From Thermothielavioides terrestris NRRL 8126 (Eukaryota > Ascomycota > Sordariomycetes > Sordariales > Chaetomiaceae): a DNA stretch of 64,000 nt. The notes under the pieces are model-generated. The model saw nothing but the letters and a program-made list of their open reading frames with translations, did not search any database and was not told where the DNA came from. Position numbers and translations under genes: made by a program. Of this stretch, positions 44,251 through 56,500 are shown one piece after another. The stretch is from NCBI RefSeq assembly GCF_000226115.1, contig NC_016460.1, forward strand, positions 1,674,001-1,738,000, given 5' to 3'. Positions within the stretch are counted from its first letter, which is position 1. Every line of letters starts with the position of its first letter.

Positions 44251-45828
44251 GTCATTCAAGCCAAGATCTGAACACAAGTTAACTCGTCTGTCGGCGACAG
44301 AGCACATCCACTGGTTTTATCCGAGCGTACCTTTAGCTGGCTCGATCAGCTCGGACAGATGGGACAAAAGAGCAGGAAATTGTTCTCGGTCTGGGATCTC
44401 GTCAGTCAGTCAGTGTCCGACTCTAGCACACTTCGCGATATCCAATGCTGGCCGACTGGTAGTGACCATCGCTCCACAGCAACCTGAGCATGCATAGCAA
44501 GAGGATAACGGACAGAGAAGGCAGCGAATCAAACATCGAACCAGAGTGAGAAAACATTAAACATACCTGACTGAAAGACTGCCACAGCGCGAGAGCTTTC
44601 CAGCCTCCTTACAAGGCCAGAGACACGTGCCCGTAGACTCAGTCTTTGAGCGCGATCAACAACCTTTCCGTGCCACCCTTCTTTGCGGTGGCCGACAGAT
44701 GATGAGAGATTGGGGAGGGAAGAAACTGCCCAGGAGAAAGACGCGGAAGGGCGAGAGTGGTAAGAGAAAGAGAGAGAACAGTCAGGCACTGGGCCGAGTC
44801 GCCCTTGTTGGAAACCAGGCAAGTGATCGATTGTCCGGCCTGGATCAACGGAGACTAAGGTAAGTCAGGTCGGTGGGAAAAGAGAAGATCGGTGGGAAGA
44901 GAGAGGTCGGTAGGAAAAGAGAAAGCTGGTGGGAAGAGAGCGATGGTGGAAGAAGAGGAAACGCCCGGGGGTTTATCGGGGGAAGCCGGGGAGTAGAACA
45001 CGGGTGCCTTGGAGAGGAGAAGAGTTTTCAAGTCGCGCTAAACCGCGTCACGAAAACTTTGCTCGGTGTTTGAATATTTGAATATTCACGCGCCTGGGAA
45101 GGAGCGATAGCGATACCGATATTGGGTAGAACTGCAGCATGCAGCACCTGAGTATAGAGGCCATATCGGGGCACGGGCCATGCGGTGCAGCCAGCAAGTC
45201 AGTGACAAGCTTGCACACATGCAACTCAGCGCTCCTTCTACTGTTATGTGGTTCTTGAATTGGGAGTTTGGTGGTGATGCCCCTTGATGCCTCCTGATGT
45301 CCCGTGATACCCCTGAATGGTGTAGACCCAGTCGTCGTTTGGTGTGAGAAGCGACAAGAAAAGCACCACTGCACGTTTTTCCATCAATATATTGTCGTGA
45401 TCTTGTATACATATGATATATGCGTCACCAGAGAGTGCGTCCTTTTCGTACAAAGTTCACTGCTGTGTTCATCAGTGAGCTTGTTAATGCATGGGTTGAA
45501 GGAAGGATAGGGAGCCCGCATTAATGGCTATGAATCAAAAGTATCCCCGTCAGTTAAAATATACAATGAATATAAATACGGAGTACCAAGCTTGTCCAAC
45601 TCTGACGACATGTGATGGTTGGTATACTGAGCCAGAGCCGGCTTGCTGTGGAACTGATGGTCATCCTGCTGCTATGTCACGTGATGGGCCAACCCTCAGC
45701 TTCAACGGAATTGGGTGGTGCTGAATGAATGAACCAGGCACACAATTCTGGACGGATACAGATACCGTGATGCCAATACACATTTGTTGCCGTTGCGCCA
45801 GTTGCACATCTTTGGCACCCCACCCACG
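44251..45828. other. Divergent intergenic region, GNAT protein / arl2
   Basis: About 1.6 kb. It contains a purine-rich tandem repeat at 44868-44955 (separate entry) and otherwise short frames without resemblance to known families. Confidence 0.6.
44868..44955 (+). repeat. Purine-rich tandem repeat, about 20-bp unit, 4 copies
   Basis: Repeats of the form GGTCGGTGGGAAAAGAGAAG with copies changed at a few positions (GATCGGTGGGAAGAGAGA, GGTCGGTAGGAAAAGAGAAA, GCTGGTGGGAAGAGAG). Upstream of the GNAT gene start on its template side. Confidence 0.75.
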
Positions 45829-46718
45829 ATGCTGTCCATCTTGCGCAAGGCCAGACTCAAGGACAAGGAGCTCCGCATTCTGATGCTGTACTCTAGTACC
45901 CTTAGTACCCCCAGGCCAGCCAATCGTTTGTCTGGCTGGACTCGTTTGATTCTGACTGGCATGCAGCGGGCTCGACAACGCGGGCAAAACCACCATCGTC
46001 AAGAAGATCATGGGCGAAGACGTCAACACGGTCAGCCCCACTCTCGGCTTCAACATCAGGACGATAGACTACGATGGGTATGCCGTCCAGCTACCCGACC
46101 CCCAGAACAAGCCTTCTGCTCTCGTGCTCGTTTCTGACTCCCTTGATCCAGATACAAGCTCAACATTTGTAACTCCCAAAGATGACTTTGTGTGCCGTCG
46201 TGCACGTCCAAGATCTGATCAGACACACAGGGGACGTCGGCGGCCAAAAGACGTTGCGCTCCTACTGGCGAAACTACTTCGAGAAGACCGACGCGCTGAT
46301 ATGGGTAGTCGACGCCACAGACAGGCTGCGCCTCAACGACTGCAGGGAGGAGCTGCACGGCCTTCTTCAGGAGGAGGTGAGCGAGCCGCTCTGTGACAAC
46401 CCCCTGATATGGGCAGCTAGTTGACCAGCCCCGAAGCGACTCTCAGGGGCAAGCCTGCTAGTGTTTGCCAACAAGACGGACGTCAAGGGATGCATGACTG
46501 GCGAGGAGTTATCAAAGGTCGGTCTCGGCTATGCCTTTTAGACTAGACATCGTGTGGGTCAGCGCTGATGTTTGCTCTTCCGTCAGGCACTTCGCCTCGA
46601 TGAGATCCGCACCCATAGGTGGATCATTCTCCGGTGCAGCGCCATCACTGGCGAGAACTTGAGGGAAGGCCTGGCTTGGGTTGTCGACGATGCCAAAGCC
46701 CGTCTATTTCTGTATTGA
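45829..46718 (+). CDS. arl2: ADP-ribosylation factor-like GTPase Arl2 (Cin4/Alp41)
   Basis: Small GTPase that works with tubulin-folding cofactors to make alpha/beta-tubulin dimers. Exons: 45829-45887, 45967-46077, 46152-46168, 46231-46376, 46437-46517, 46587-46718; 181 residues, the expected size. It starts [20 protein letters not shown], then the P-loop GLDNAGKTT, switch [17 protein letters not shown], switch [22 protein letters not shown], the base-recognition motif FANKTDV and [17 protein letters not shown]. Exon 3 is only 17 nt and encodes YKLNI; without it the WDVGGQ motif goes out of frame. Leu at position 3 rather than a glycine at 2 means no ARF-type N-myristoylation, as in other Arl2 proteins. 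Confidence 0.95.
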
Positions 46719-48773
46719 TCTGGTTATCAGGGACCTCATCAAAGGCGTTTACTTCCTGTCCTCTTTTTAGAATGGACCCAGAAACAACCGATTGCCACCT
46801 AACACGCTTATCAACTAAGAATGTACATATTTACAGTGATATTTAAGGTGATATAGATCGTTGGCTCACTCGCGTGGTGAGTGTTTGGCTGCAGATAGAT
46901 GAACAGACAAAAAAAGAAAGAAGAAGAGAAAGGAAAAGACACATCCGACAATCTCCAGAAATAACGAGTGCGAATATGGGCAGTCGGTGCTTGTAGAGTG
47001 CAAAACTAGCCGTGCCCGTTCCACCACCCCAGTCGTCCCAAGCCCAGGAAGACGAAAAAGAGGACTCTCGCACTAACTCGAAAGCGACAGAAGCTGGCTA
47101 CCCAAAGTGCGATGTGCGGTGCGGTATTGAATCTGATATCTTCAAGCTGTACTTTCAAGCGCCCGCACCAGTCTGGTCATCGCCGGAGCTCTGAACTATC
47201 TACTCTGCCAACACTGCCACATCCTTTATGTACAGGCTCTGCAATCAATGGGACGCCACTAACTTCACGCTTCTCGACTGCCAATTTCATATAGGGTCTG
47301 ACGCTGGCGCTACGGCTCCTGACGTAGGACTAGCGAGCTTAGTCTCTTCTTTGGCCTGAAGAAGGCTGATACGCTCCGCGCTGCCAAGCTCTACCGCCTA
47401 TGTAGCAGCGCTGCGCCAGTGTTACCTCACGTCGATATGTGGCACGTTAAGACGATGCATGAGGTCCTCTTCCCATTCCCACCGGTGCAGGTACAGGCAT
47501 CGGAGGCGTTGACGACGGCGCAGCTAAACTAGCCTGTTCGTGCGATCCGCTACAAGAAGCTCAGGCAAATCACTTGCCAGGACGGCAGACGAGATCCATT
47601 CATTGTCGCGATACTGCTTCGCACGGCCCAACGACAGGCCTCGTCCCCGGTACCCGCACGGGAGGATAGAGAACGAGCTGACTCTTTCCATTACCAACAC
47701 GATATATCACTCTCATCAGCTTCCTGGCGAGTTGCCCAGCCCGAATCAGCAACGTAAGTTAAACCCAGCCCGCTCACCCAGCTCACCCCCCAGCTCCCGG
47801 ACGTGTCAAGTCCTCGGTACAGGGATTTCGGACGAGAGGGAGGGGAATCTATCTGTATACGACTGATCTGAGTACGTCCCTGGCGAAACTCGACAGGCCA
47901 TCGGTCTACTAGCCTGAGCCACCGCTCGTGGTGCACATCCAGCGTATCCGTTGAGGCCAGGTGAAGAATGCATGCGGACATTGAAAAAGGGTCTAGGGGC
48001 CGAGCAGTTCAGGTGATAAGCTTACAAGCGTCATATTCCGCGGCGAGCAGGCGCTGGGTGCAAAGGGACCACCATAGCCTATGCTTGGGATCCATCGTTA
48101 CCGGGGCAATCAAAGGTAAAAACAAATGGACAAAGGAACTCTCGGAGTGCTGGGTCCAAGGGAAACAAGCAAAACTAAAGAGAAACCTGTGTGCTCAGCA
48201 CTGGGAAAAGGAAAACGAGAACACTTACGCACGCAATCTTGAACAGGCTCCGAGTTGCGGATAATTAGTGTAGGTACACATCAACAGTGACACAGGGTCT
48301 GGTTCGGGCTATATCCTGAAACAACGGCATTCAACGTTAACGTCAGCGATTATGACGAGGTGGCATCCCTCCCAGAAATGCCGGCCCTTGAGGTGACCTT
48401 GGTCATAGCGCCGGGAGAGCTGCGCAGGGCTTGCGCTCCGAGACAGGGTTCAGGCTGACCTATCAGCAGGCGCCTTGGGTTAACTTTCCGCTCCGCTGAG
48501 GCCCTGTCTTGTGTCTCCACGGTGCCCGGGCCCCTTGCAGCCCGATCGGCTGGGCACGTCAAGCCGACTGCCCAGTGCCCTGCCCCTCCAGAACTCAGGT
48601 CTTGCCTGTTTGAGTCCGAGTCAAGGATTCGGCTTTTGAGCTGTTGACAACAGCCGGCCCCTGCTGCCCTGCGATTCAACCCCCCAACAAGCCGCGCGCC
48701 GCGTGCCGTACCCCAATTCACGCTGCATCCTGCCGTCGTGTGTCATGCCGGAGACGTCGTCTCGGAAACAGCC
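46719..48773. other. Intergenic region, arl2 / DUF4045-gelsolin gene
   Basis: Two kilobases containing a protein-coding relic at 47332-47758 (separate entry). Other frames here are short or overlap on both strands. No RNA gene or repeat is recognised. Confidence 0.55.
47332..47758 (+). pseudogene. Relic coding sequence with one in-frame stop
   Basis: A single frame runs for about 142 codons without an ATG, broken once by TAG at about 47531-47533. Before the break it reads ELSLFFGLKKADTLRAAKLY, RLCSSAAPVLPHVDMWHVKT and MHEVLFPFPPVQVQASEALT; after it PVRAIRYKKLRQITCQDGRR and DPFIVAILLRTAQRQA. Composition is protein-like on both sides of the stop, and CAG to TAG is the kind of change made by repeat-induced point mutation. 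I do not recognise the family; a transposon-associated or multicopy protein is possible. Confidence 0.4.
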
Positions 48774-51700
48774 ATGTCAGACGAGGTTTCCGACTTTTTG
48801 CGCTCGGTCGAGTTGCTGAAGGAAAGGCGCGACGAAGAAGACCAGGCCCGGTCGCGAGAGCTGGAGGAGAAGATATTGCAGGAGAAGAGGGAGCGCCAGG
48901 CCCGGCGCGAAGGTATGGATGCCAACCCGCTGCCACCTGCTTTGCTTCTTCCCTCCGATCGATGCACAGATGCGGACCACATCACGAACAGGGCTTTTGG
49001 GAGTTTTAGCACTCTGGGCAACTGACTAGTCTGGGTGGACCGAGACACACCTGTGCATACGAAGTTTAGTTATGCGTGCATGTTGCGGGGGACCGAAGTG
49101 CTAACTGCCCGTCCAACATTACAGAGCGCGCAAGATCGATTTCGCCGCAAAAATCGTCGCCGGCAAACACCCCACCGCCCACTGCACATCGCATCGGCAT
49201 CCTACCCTCGGCTGCCGACGGCACAAGTTTGGAGTCGCCTGGCCTTGACAGCTCTGGGAGCCCTCGGCAACGCGCCGCCGACCTACCCTCGGAAACCGTG
49301 GACGTCGCAGCCGATTTCTCGACTTCCCCCACCAAAGAGAACGACTCGCCGTTCGACTCGGATATCAAGCGGACCAGCATGACGTCGACTTCGCCTTCCA
49401 TCGGCATGCCATCCGCGCGATCGCCGCTCTCGTGGCAGAGGCGACCGACGTCACAGTCCTCGGACCGGCCCAAGAGCCGGCCCTTGTCTATGATCGCTGC
49501 GGAGAACGCGGCACGCAGCTCTCCCATCGTCGCTGAATCGACGCCGGCGACCGAGGAAACCCTGTCGCGCGACCAGATTGCTCAGGCCCTAGCGAAGAAG
49601 GATCCCTCGTGGTTCCGTCAGACTGCCGATCCAGGCCGGGGCTCGGGAGCGTTCAGGAAGAACCAGGTCGAGGATCAAGACACAGTGGACCTGCCACCTA
49701 TGCGGACTCAGCTTCCTGGGCTGTCTCGCGAATTGACAGCAGAAGCACAGAAAGACGAGAATGCTGCGCGGCCAGTAACCCCAACCGCCCAGTCGGGCAA
49801 AACAGGGTCGCCACTCCCTGTAACCGGCGCGCAACGTCTAGATCCCCCAGTCGGCAATGGCGCAGAAGAAACGGACACGGCTTCCATCAACCGACAGTCC
49901 CTCGCTTCGTCCGCGGGCCGGACGTCGCCGACGAGGCCAGTCTCGCCTACCAAAGGACTGGGTGGCTTCGTGCAGAGCGCAATGATGAAGCGTTCGGATA
50001 GCGTCAAGCGGTGGAGTGTCAATTCCCCGGTCGGTCTACAGCGAGCCGATTCCATTAGGCCCGGCGGCGTTACTAGCGCGGACGGCGCGCCGCGCCCTTC
50101 CACGCCTAAGGCCAGCGTGCGGCCCAAGAGCATGCTCAGGGAGGCCTCAGAGTCGCCCGCGCCGCTGCCGGCTTCAAATGAGGAGAAGGAAGTTAAGGCT
50201 GAGAACCAGAACGGCGTTGCTGGATCGGCCACGCCAACAGAGCCACAGACGAAAGGGGAGGAAAACATAACACCGCCGACGAGCCCTTCTAAAACGATGG
50301 ACCCCCGTCGATGGAGCCCGACAAAGAGCTCTAGCTGGCTTGAGACCGCTCTGAACAAGCCAGAATCACCCAAGGCGAAGCCGACACCGCCTGCTCCCGC
50401 CCAGCCCGCGTGGTTGGTCGAGCTGAACAAGGCAAAGGCCCAGAGGGCAACCGCTGATCTTGCGCGGAGTGCGCCTCAGCCCAAGAAGCCCGAGGTGAAA
50501 ACTGGCGGGCTTATGAGGTCTACCCCCATGGGCGCAAGTCTTAAGCCGAGCGCTCTGGCCAGCTTTCCACCAGTGCCCCCGGTGTCAGGGTCAACATCAG
50601 CCGAGAAGCCGGCCATCGCCGAATTGCGCGGCAGCCTTCGGAAAACTTCCCCAACAGCAGACGGGTCTGCTGAGAGCAAAGCGGACACCAACGTTGCCGC
50701 AGGGGATAAGCCGGAGGCGCCTCCGAAGAAAGACTTCGGCGGAAACTTGAAGCCCCGTGTCCCGTCACCTGAAGCCAAGTCATCGGGTTCTGCCGACGAG
50801 CTGAAGACCGTGCTTGGGAGTCTGCGGAGGACCAAGACGCAGAACTACGTGGCCCCTGATGAGTTCAAGGATAACATCCTGCGAGGCAAGGCGGCACTTA
50901 ACATAACAGGTGGACCCAAGAAGACTGAGCGGAAAGACGAGTTCAAGGAGGCTATATTGAAGAAAAAGGAAGACTTCAAAAAGGCGCAGCAGGAAGGGCG
51001 GGGTGTCACAAGAGAACCTAGTTCCGCGAGCGAGAAACCTGTGCCCGAGGGCATCGCAAAGAAGCTGGAGTTGCAGCGGACGGGAACGTTGTCAAAGCAA
51101 ACATCGACCACTCCCGATTCTCCCTTAGAAAGTCCCGCTCTCCAAAAGCGAGCAGAAGCTCCCAGCCGGATCCAAAACAGAGCCGGAGGACTGGCAGAAC
51201 GCTTCAACCCCGCGTTGGCTAGCCTCATAGCAAGGGGCCCTCCGCCAGCTACTGGCTCGGCCAAGAATTCAGGAGCGTCGAGCGCTTCTGGAGCCCCTCC
51301 GGAGACTGGCGAGCCTGCCCCTGGACCTCAGCTGACTCATTTGACAAAGAACCGGGCCCGTGGTCCTAAGAGGAAGGCTCCGACTTCTGTCGCTGCGCCA
51401 GCTGAGGGGGCCAAGGGTTCGGTGGCGGAAGCAGTGTCTCGGCCAGAGAAGCAGCCTGTCCCCACGCCTATACCGGAGCAACTCGTCAGCCTTCCAAAGC
51501 CAGAGCAGCCGGCGATCTCTTCTAAACCGGAGAAGCCTGCTGTCTCTCCCAAACCAGAGAAGTTTGCACCACCTGGCCCCGAGGTGGACACACCGGCGGA
51601 ATCCAAGAAGCCTTTGGTACACGACAAGCCAAAACCTTTGGGCGACGTTATCGCTCTGATCGATTCATCGAAGCGTATGTCCAAGGAGGAATCCGTTTCA

Positions 51701-53621
51701 GTCGGCCAGCCCATTACCCTGATCGGATCTACTCCGGTGAAGACTCGGCCGCGCTCCCCGACCAAAGTCCACGAACAGGTGGCGGCCCTGGCAGCCCTGA
51801 GCCAGCAGTCACCAAAACCTGCTGAGCCCAGTGGCGAGGCCTCGCAGCCTTCCTCGCCCAAGAAGCTCGACATCAAGAGGATGTCGAAATTCCTGGACGA
51901 CCAGAACCCGGCCAGTCCGAAGCCTGAACCAGTCAAATCGAGGCCTTCTTCGCCGGTCAAGGACCGCTTCCCTGCTCTCGCCGCCAAACCGGCCGAGAAG
52001 CTGCCGGAGAATGACCAGGTCGAACCGAAGCCTGCGCTCCCAATCAGGAGCGGGGCGACGCCGCCTGCTGGAACAGGCTCGAGCTTGACACAGCCAGCAG
52101 CGGCGCCTAAGCCGGCTGTGACTGTTGAGAAACCGGTAGAAGCCGCGGAAGCACCGCAAGCCCCTCAAGAATCTAGGCGACTTCCGGCACCTCCCCCTGT
52201 GGCAACACTTCCTGTGGCGTCTCCCCGCATACCGTCTCCGGTGCGGTCGCCGAGCAAGCAATCTTCGGATGTGTCGGCTCTGATCACCGAATTCTTCGGG
52301 CCGGATCGTCCCAGGCGGAAATACACGGCCGACGCCGCCGAGATACTGATGAGGCGGCCGGCTTCGACCGCCAAGATCCAGACCCAGCGGGCCCAGCTCG
52401 TCCAGCTGACCGCCGAGGGCAAGAAGATCCCCGTGCCCTCGCACTACGAGCGAGTGCTGTTTGAGCGTGAGATGTACGTTTGCCCGCACACCTACATCGA
52501 CAGCGCCGGAAAGAAGGTGAACGAGGTCTACTTTTGGGCCGGCGACGAGGTGCCCGAGTCGGTGGTCCAGGATGGCCATCTCTTCGCTGCCAGGGAAGCC
52601 CGAGCATTCGGCGGCAGGCTGGTCAAGCTCTCGCAGGGCAAGGAGACGTCCGAGTTCCTGCAGGCGCTTGGCGGCGTCGTGATTGTCCGCCGCGGATCGA
52701 GCAACAAGTATGACTCGCTCGCGCCCAACATGCTCTGCGGCCGGCGCTACCTGGGGCAGGTCGTCTTCGACGAGGTCGACTTCTCCCCGCTGAGCCTGTG
52801 CTCCGGGTTCCCGTATCTCATCACGCAGCAGGGCAAATGCTACCTGTGGAAGGGCAAGGGCAGTGACGTCGAGGAGCTGGGATGCGCCCGGCTCGTCGGC
52901 ATGGACCTGGCCCTGATGGGGGAGCTGATCGAGATTGAGGAGGGCAGCGAGCCCGACAGCTTCTGGGCCGTCCTTGGCGGCGGCACGCGCCCGAGCTCGG
53001 CCGACCACTGGCGGCTGAAGCCGAGCTATGACAAATACTGCAGCAGGCTGTTCTGCGTCCACGCAGCCGACAAGCAGCAGGTATGCGTTCTCCAAATCCC
53101 CTTCCCCCCCTTCAATATCACCACAGGTTGCACAGCGGTTACACTAACCACGCGCCGGTCGCGAACTATGCCAGATAACCGAGCTCTCGCCCTTCCGGCA
53201 GACCGACCTGCTGCCGTCGCACATCTACGTGCTCGACGCCTTCTTCGAGTTGTACATCATCGTCGGCGCCCGCTCGCAGGACCAGTACGCCGCCTTCGCC
53301 AACGCGCTCGACTTCGCGCAGGAGTACGCCATCCTGGCTGCCGGCATGGAGGACCGCCCGTTCGTGCCCATCTCGACCGTCGTGCTGGAGGGCGCCCCGC
53401 GCGACCTCAAGAGCGTGTTTCGCAAGTGGACCGACGCCGCCTGCCCCACCGTCCTGCGCGTCTCGCCGCCGCCGACGCAGGGGCCCGGGAGCGGCCAGGC
53501 CGGGTCCGGGCTGCAGCAGCCGCAGCAGCAGCAGCAGCAGCAGCAGCAGAGCCCGTTGAAGAGAGCGCGGAGTCTGAGGATTGTGCCGTTGACGCAGGCG
53601 CTGCAGGCGCTGGCTGAGTAG
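48774..53621 (+). CDS. Large DUF4045-type protein with gelsolin-like C-terminus
   Basis: Exons: 48774-48912, 49125-53080, 53175-53621; 1513 residues. It starts MSDEVSDFLRSVELLKERRD, a likely coiled coil of about 46 residues. A very long Pro/Ser/Lys/Glu-rich disordered middle follows, with dozens of SP/TP sites. Around residues 600-660 is the short conserved Lys-rich block LRRTKTQNYVAPDEFKDNIL, then RKDEFKEAILKKKEDFKK, which I associate with fungal DUF4045 proteins. From about residue 1080 it is folded: LITEFFGPDRPRRKYTADAA, VNEVYFWAGDEVPESVVQDG, KGKGSDVEELGCARLVGMDL and FELYIIVGARSQDQYAAFAN resemble tandem gelsolin/villin repeats. A poly-Gln run precedes the C-terminus. A role in actin organisation is inferred from the gelsolin-like part only. 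Confidence 0.85.
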
Positions 53622-54204
53622 CGGTCTATTACAAGATGGTTTTGGTGTGTCATGCATGTACCTTGTGTGGTATCTTTTCTTTTGTTGGCTTTGGCGCGAT
53701 GGCATCAGCTAGGGGCGCTTTGTATGTTGCTCTTATATGGGGGCGCTGCATACCAGCGTGGAGCCGGTCTATTTTCTTTCCCGGCGTGGGAGGCTTCCTT
53801 GCTAGACGGCGGTCGTCGGCGATTGGCGGCGAGGGTCGGGTTTGCAGCATGATGTGGAGGCGTTGGCAGTCAAAATTATATGTCATTCTTGACTTCCATC
53901 TGCGACAATGCGGTGTTGTCCAGCTCATGTCGGCATTGACGGATGTCTGTTTCTTTGTGTTCTCCCTCATGGCATCTGAAGAAAACAAGAATCAAGTGGC
54001 CATATCGATCTACCACAGGGGTGAAATGGGATGCTGCCCCTCTCAAAACGCCAGAACGCCCAGCCATGCCCGACCATGCTGTTCCCAGTCTTTCCCGACC
54101 CGACCCAAGCCATGAAGTATAGACCCGTTGACGCCAGTGACCTAAACCGATCCCGCAGAAGCACAATGTGTCTCGCCGCATTCCTCCGCCCGTTGCCATC
54201 ATTG
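53622..54204. other. Convergent intergenic region, gelsolin-like gene / med10
   Basis: About 580 bp between two 3' ends. Nothing recognised. Confidence 0.6.
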
Positions 54205-54871
54205 CTATTGTTGTTGTTGTTGCTGCTTAACCACCTCCACACCGCCACCTCCACCTCCACCTCCTCCTGCAGCGGCCCCTTCTTGCTCCCCACCACCGTC
54301 ATTACTACTCCCACCACCACCACCAGTCCCCTCCAGCACCCTCCTGACGTCGGCATCGACCTCGGGCATCTGCAGCGCGATCTCGGCGGCCAGCACGTCA
54401 CGGAAGGCGCGGAAGGCGTGCATCTTGCCGCGCGCGAGCTGGTTCATGCGGCGCACCAGCTCGACGAACTCGCGCGTGTAGATGTCCGGGTTCCGCCCGT
54501 TCTCGACGTACTGCACCAGCGGCTCCGGCACCGCCTTGTCGGCGCGCGCGGGGCCCAGGAGCGTCGCCGCCCGGTGCGTTTGTGCGAGGGAGGAAGAGAG
54601 CGCGATTCTACATCACACATATGGATTATGAGAAAGTGGCGCGGGTTGACACGGGGGGAGGGGGTAGTTGCAAGCGGGAAAACGTGGGGTGAGAGGGGCC
54701 CCAGAAGGAGAAGGATGGGGGAGCAGCATACATGTCCTGGGCCAGCGCTTCGCGCGAGGGCCGGCTGGTCGAGTCGTAGTTGGCGACCTGCGCCAGGATC
54801 TGGAAGAGATCTTGGATGACGTTCTTGATGTCCTCCTGGGTGCTTTGCAGGTCGGGGTTGATCGGCGCCAT
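54205..54871 (-). CDS. med10: Mediator complex subunit Med10 (Nut2)
   Basis: Middle-module subunit of the RNA polymerase II Mediator. Exons: 54871-54732 and 54607-54205; 180 residues. It begins MAPINPDLQSTQEDIKNVIQ, DLFQILAQVANYDS, then after the intron IALSSSLAQTHRAATLLGPA. The family core is VPEPLVQYVENGRNPDIYTR, EFVELVRRMNQLARGKMHAF, RAFRDVLAAEIALQMPEVDA and DVRRVLEGTGG. A Gly-rich tail ends in six glutamines. Junction phase 2 (AT/A) is consistent. A stop-free microsatellite-like tail is unlike the compact ends of many fungal Med10 proteins. Confidence 0.92.
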
Positions 54872-56500
54872 GGCTGCGGTTGGTGCGCAGTCGGTGCGCT
54901 ACCGTCTGCGAGGCGAGTGGAAGATGGAGGATGATCGATGGTTGTGTTGTATTCCAGGTTCCATGGTTGAGCGAAGCAACCTACCTTAGTGCGGCGAGGC
55001 TGCGGGTGGTGGGGAGCAGACCTCAAACACAGCGTCATGTGATTGGCTTGTTTTGCTACTTAGCTGATGTGGGGCTGCCAGGTAAGTCCATGACTTGGCA
55101 GCCTTGTAAGTTGCTCACCCACTGAAACTGAGCTCAAACTCCATTGCTTTCATGGACAAACCAATCTACAAAGCCGGGGCATCTCCGGAATTGCGCTTAC
55201 TTCATGGTGACTGCGATTTGGATTGACAAAAAAAGTTCAATTTCTGATTTATTTCCTTTTCCTTTCTTCCTTTCTCTCTCTCTCCCCTCACATTTCCTTT
55301 AGGTGTTTTAGCGCCCAAACACCCTCTTAAGAGCGACAGCTCGCTGAAGAGATCCCGCTAAGGGATCCGTGATAGCCACATAAGTGGTTGGTTGTGGAAG
55401 CCCCGTAGAAACCCCATAGAAGATCTGGAGTCCTTCAACACTTGCAAGGTGTCCTTTGAATGGGCGAAGTTCGAGAAGGAACGGTGAGCTAAAGAGTAGC
55501 GCTGGCTCGGGCGGGGGCGTAGCTGGGGCAATAGAGGGTGTATGTATGTACCAAGATGGCCGCTGGAGAATCTGGGGAGGATGGCAAGTCCGGCTTGACA
55601 AGACATTGGCCTGTCTAAATCGCTGTGATGAATGAATGACAGAACACGTAAAAGGGGTTAAAGAAACCGCTGCGTCAAAACAACGAACGATGGGAGGAAG
55701 GGTTAGTTGGTCTGGCATTGGGAGTGAACAACCACAGCCGACTCAAACACAACACAGACAACCGTCAGTATCACCCACAGTAGGCGCTCATCACAGGGCA
55801 TTCACACGGTATCAAAGCAGCTCACCCGGTGGCATGAGAACAATAAGACCATTTCGTATGCCTACAACCATGCTGCTCCAAGCGAGGAGAAATGCCCATA
55901 CCCGCTGTCAGCCAGACCAAACTCAACGCCACCATCCCCGTCATTGCCGACCAAGCACCGCCCAAGAGTACGCCACAGCCGACCAAATGGGTTCAGAGGG
56001 GCCCTAGAGAACTCATACAAGAAAAACCAAACAAGACCAGACCACCAGACATGCAGGAAGCTACAGAGCTTCGCTGGAAGCCAACGTCCAGGCTACCGTG
56101 TGGCGCCACCCACAACGCCCGGATAAATATCCCCCCTTACTCTCTTGCCCACAAGCGCGAGCGCAAGGCCCAGCAGAGCCTGAATAACTCGTTTCGTCGG
56201 CGGAGAGATCCAACCGACCTGTATGCGATGACCGCGCTCCGAGGTGCATGCTGCTGTAAGCAAACTAGTCGGAGCAGCCCAAACAGGCGGGAAGAAATAG
56301 CTGGCTGGTGAGGCCAAAGCAGAAGAAAACAAACCGGCGGCCCGAATGGCGGTCGCCAAGAAACCCGGACCATAATGCCAAACACAATGACAATATGAAT
56401 GACGCCAGATACCACGCGGCATCGCATCGCATCACATCGCATCGCACCCCCCCGGCGACAGCATCACACCCCCAACCGCCGCATCGCCATGGAGACACCC
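54872..56500. other. Intergenic region, med10 / KEN-box gene
   Basis: About 1.6 kb between the start of med10 and the 3' end of the next minus-strand gene. Frames at 55636-56311 overlap on both strands and are probably non-coding. No element recognised. Confidence 0.55.

Noticed and set aside
30000..46000. A biosynthetic gene cluster around cellobiose dehydrogenase and the GNAT protein
   Set aside because: Neighbours are housekeeping genes (Nip7, glutamate kinase, Arl2) and no polyketide, peptide or terpene synthase is present.
51809..53095. Minus-strand frame of 428 codons
   Set aside because: Antisense of the gelsolin-like exon with no independent support.
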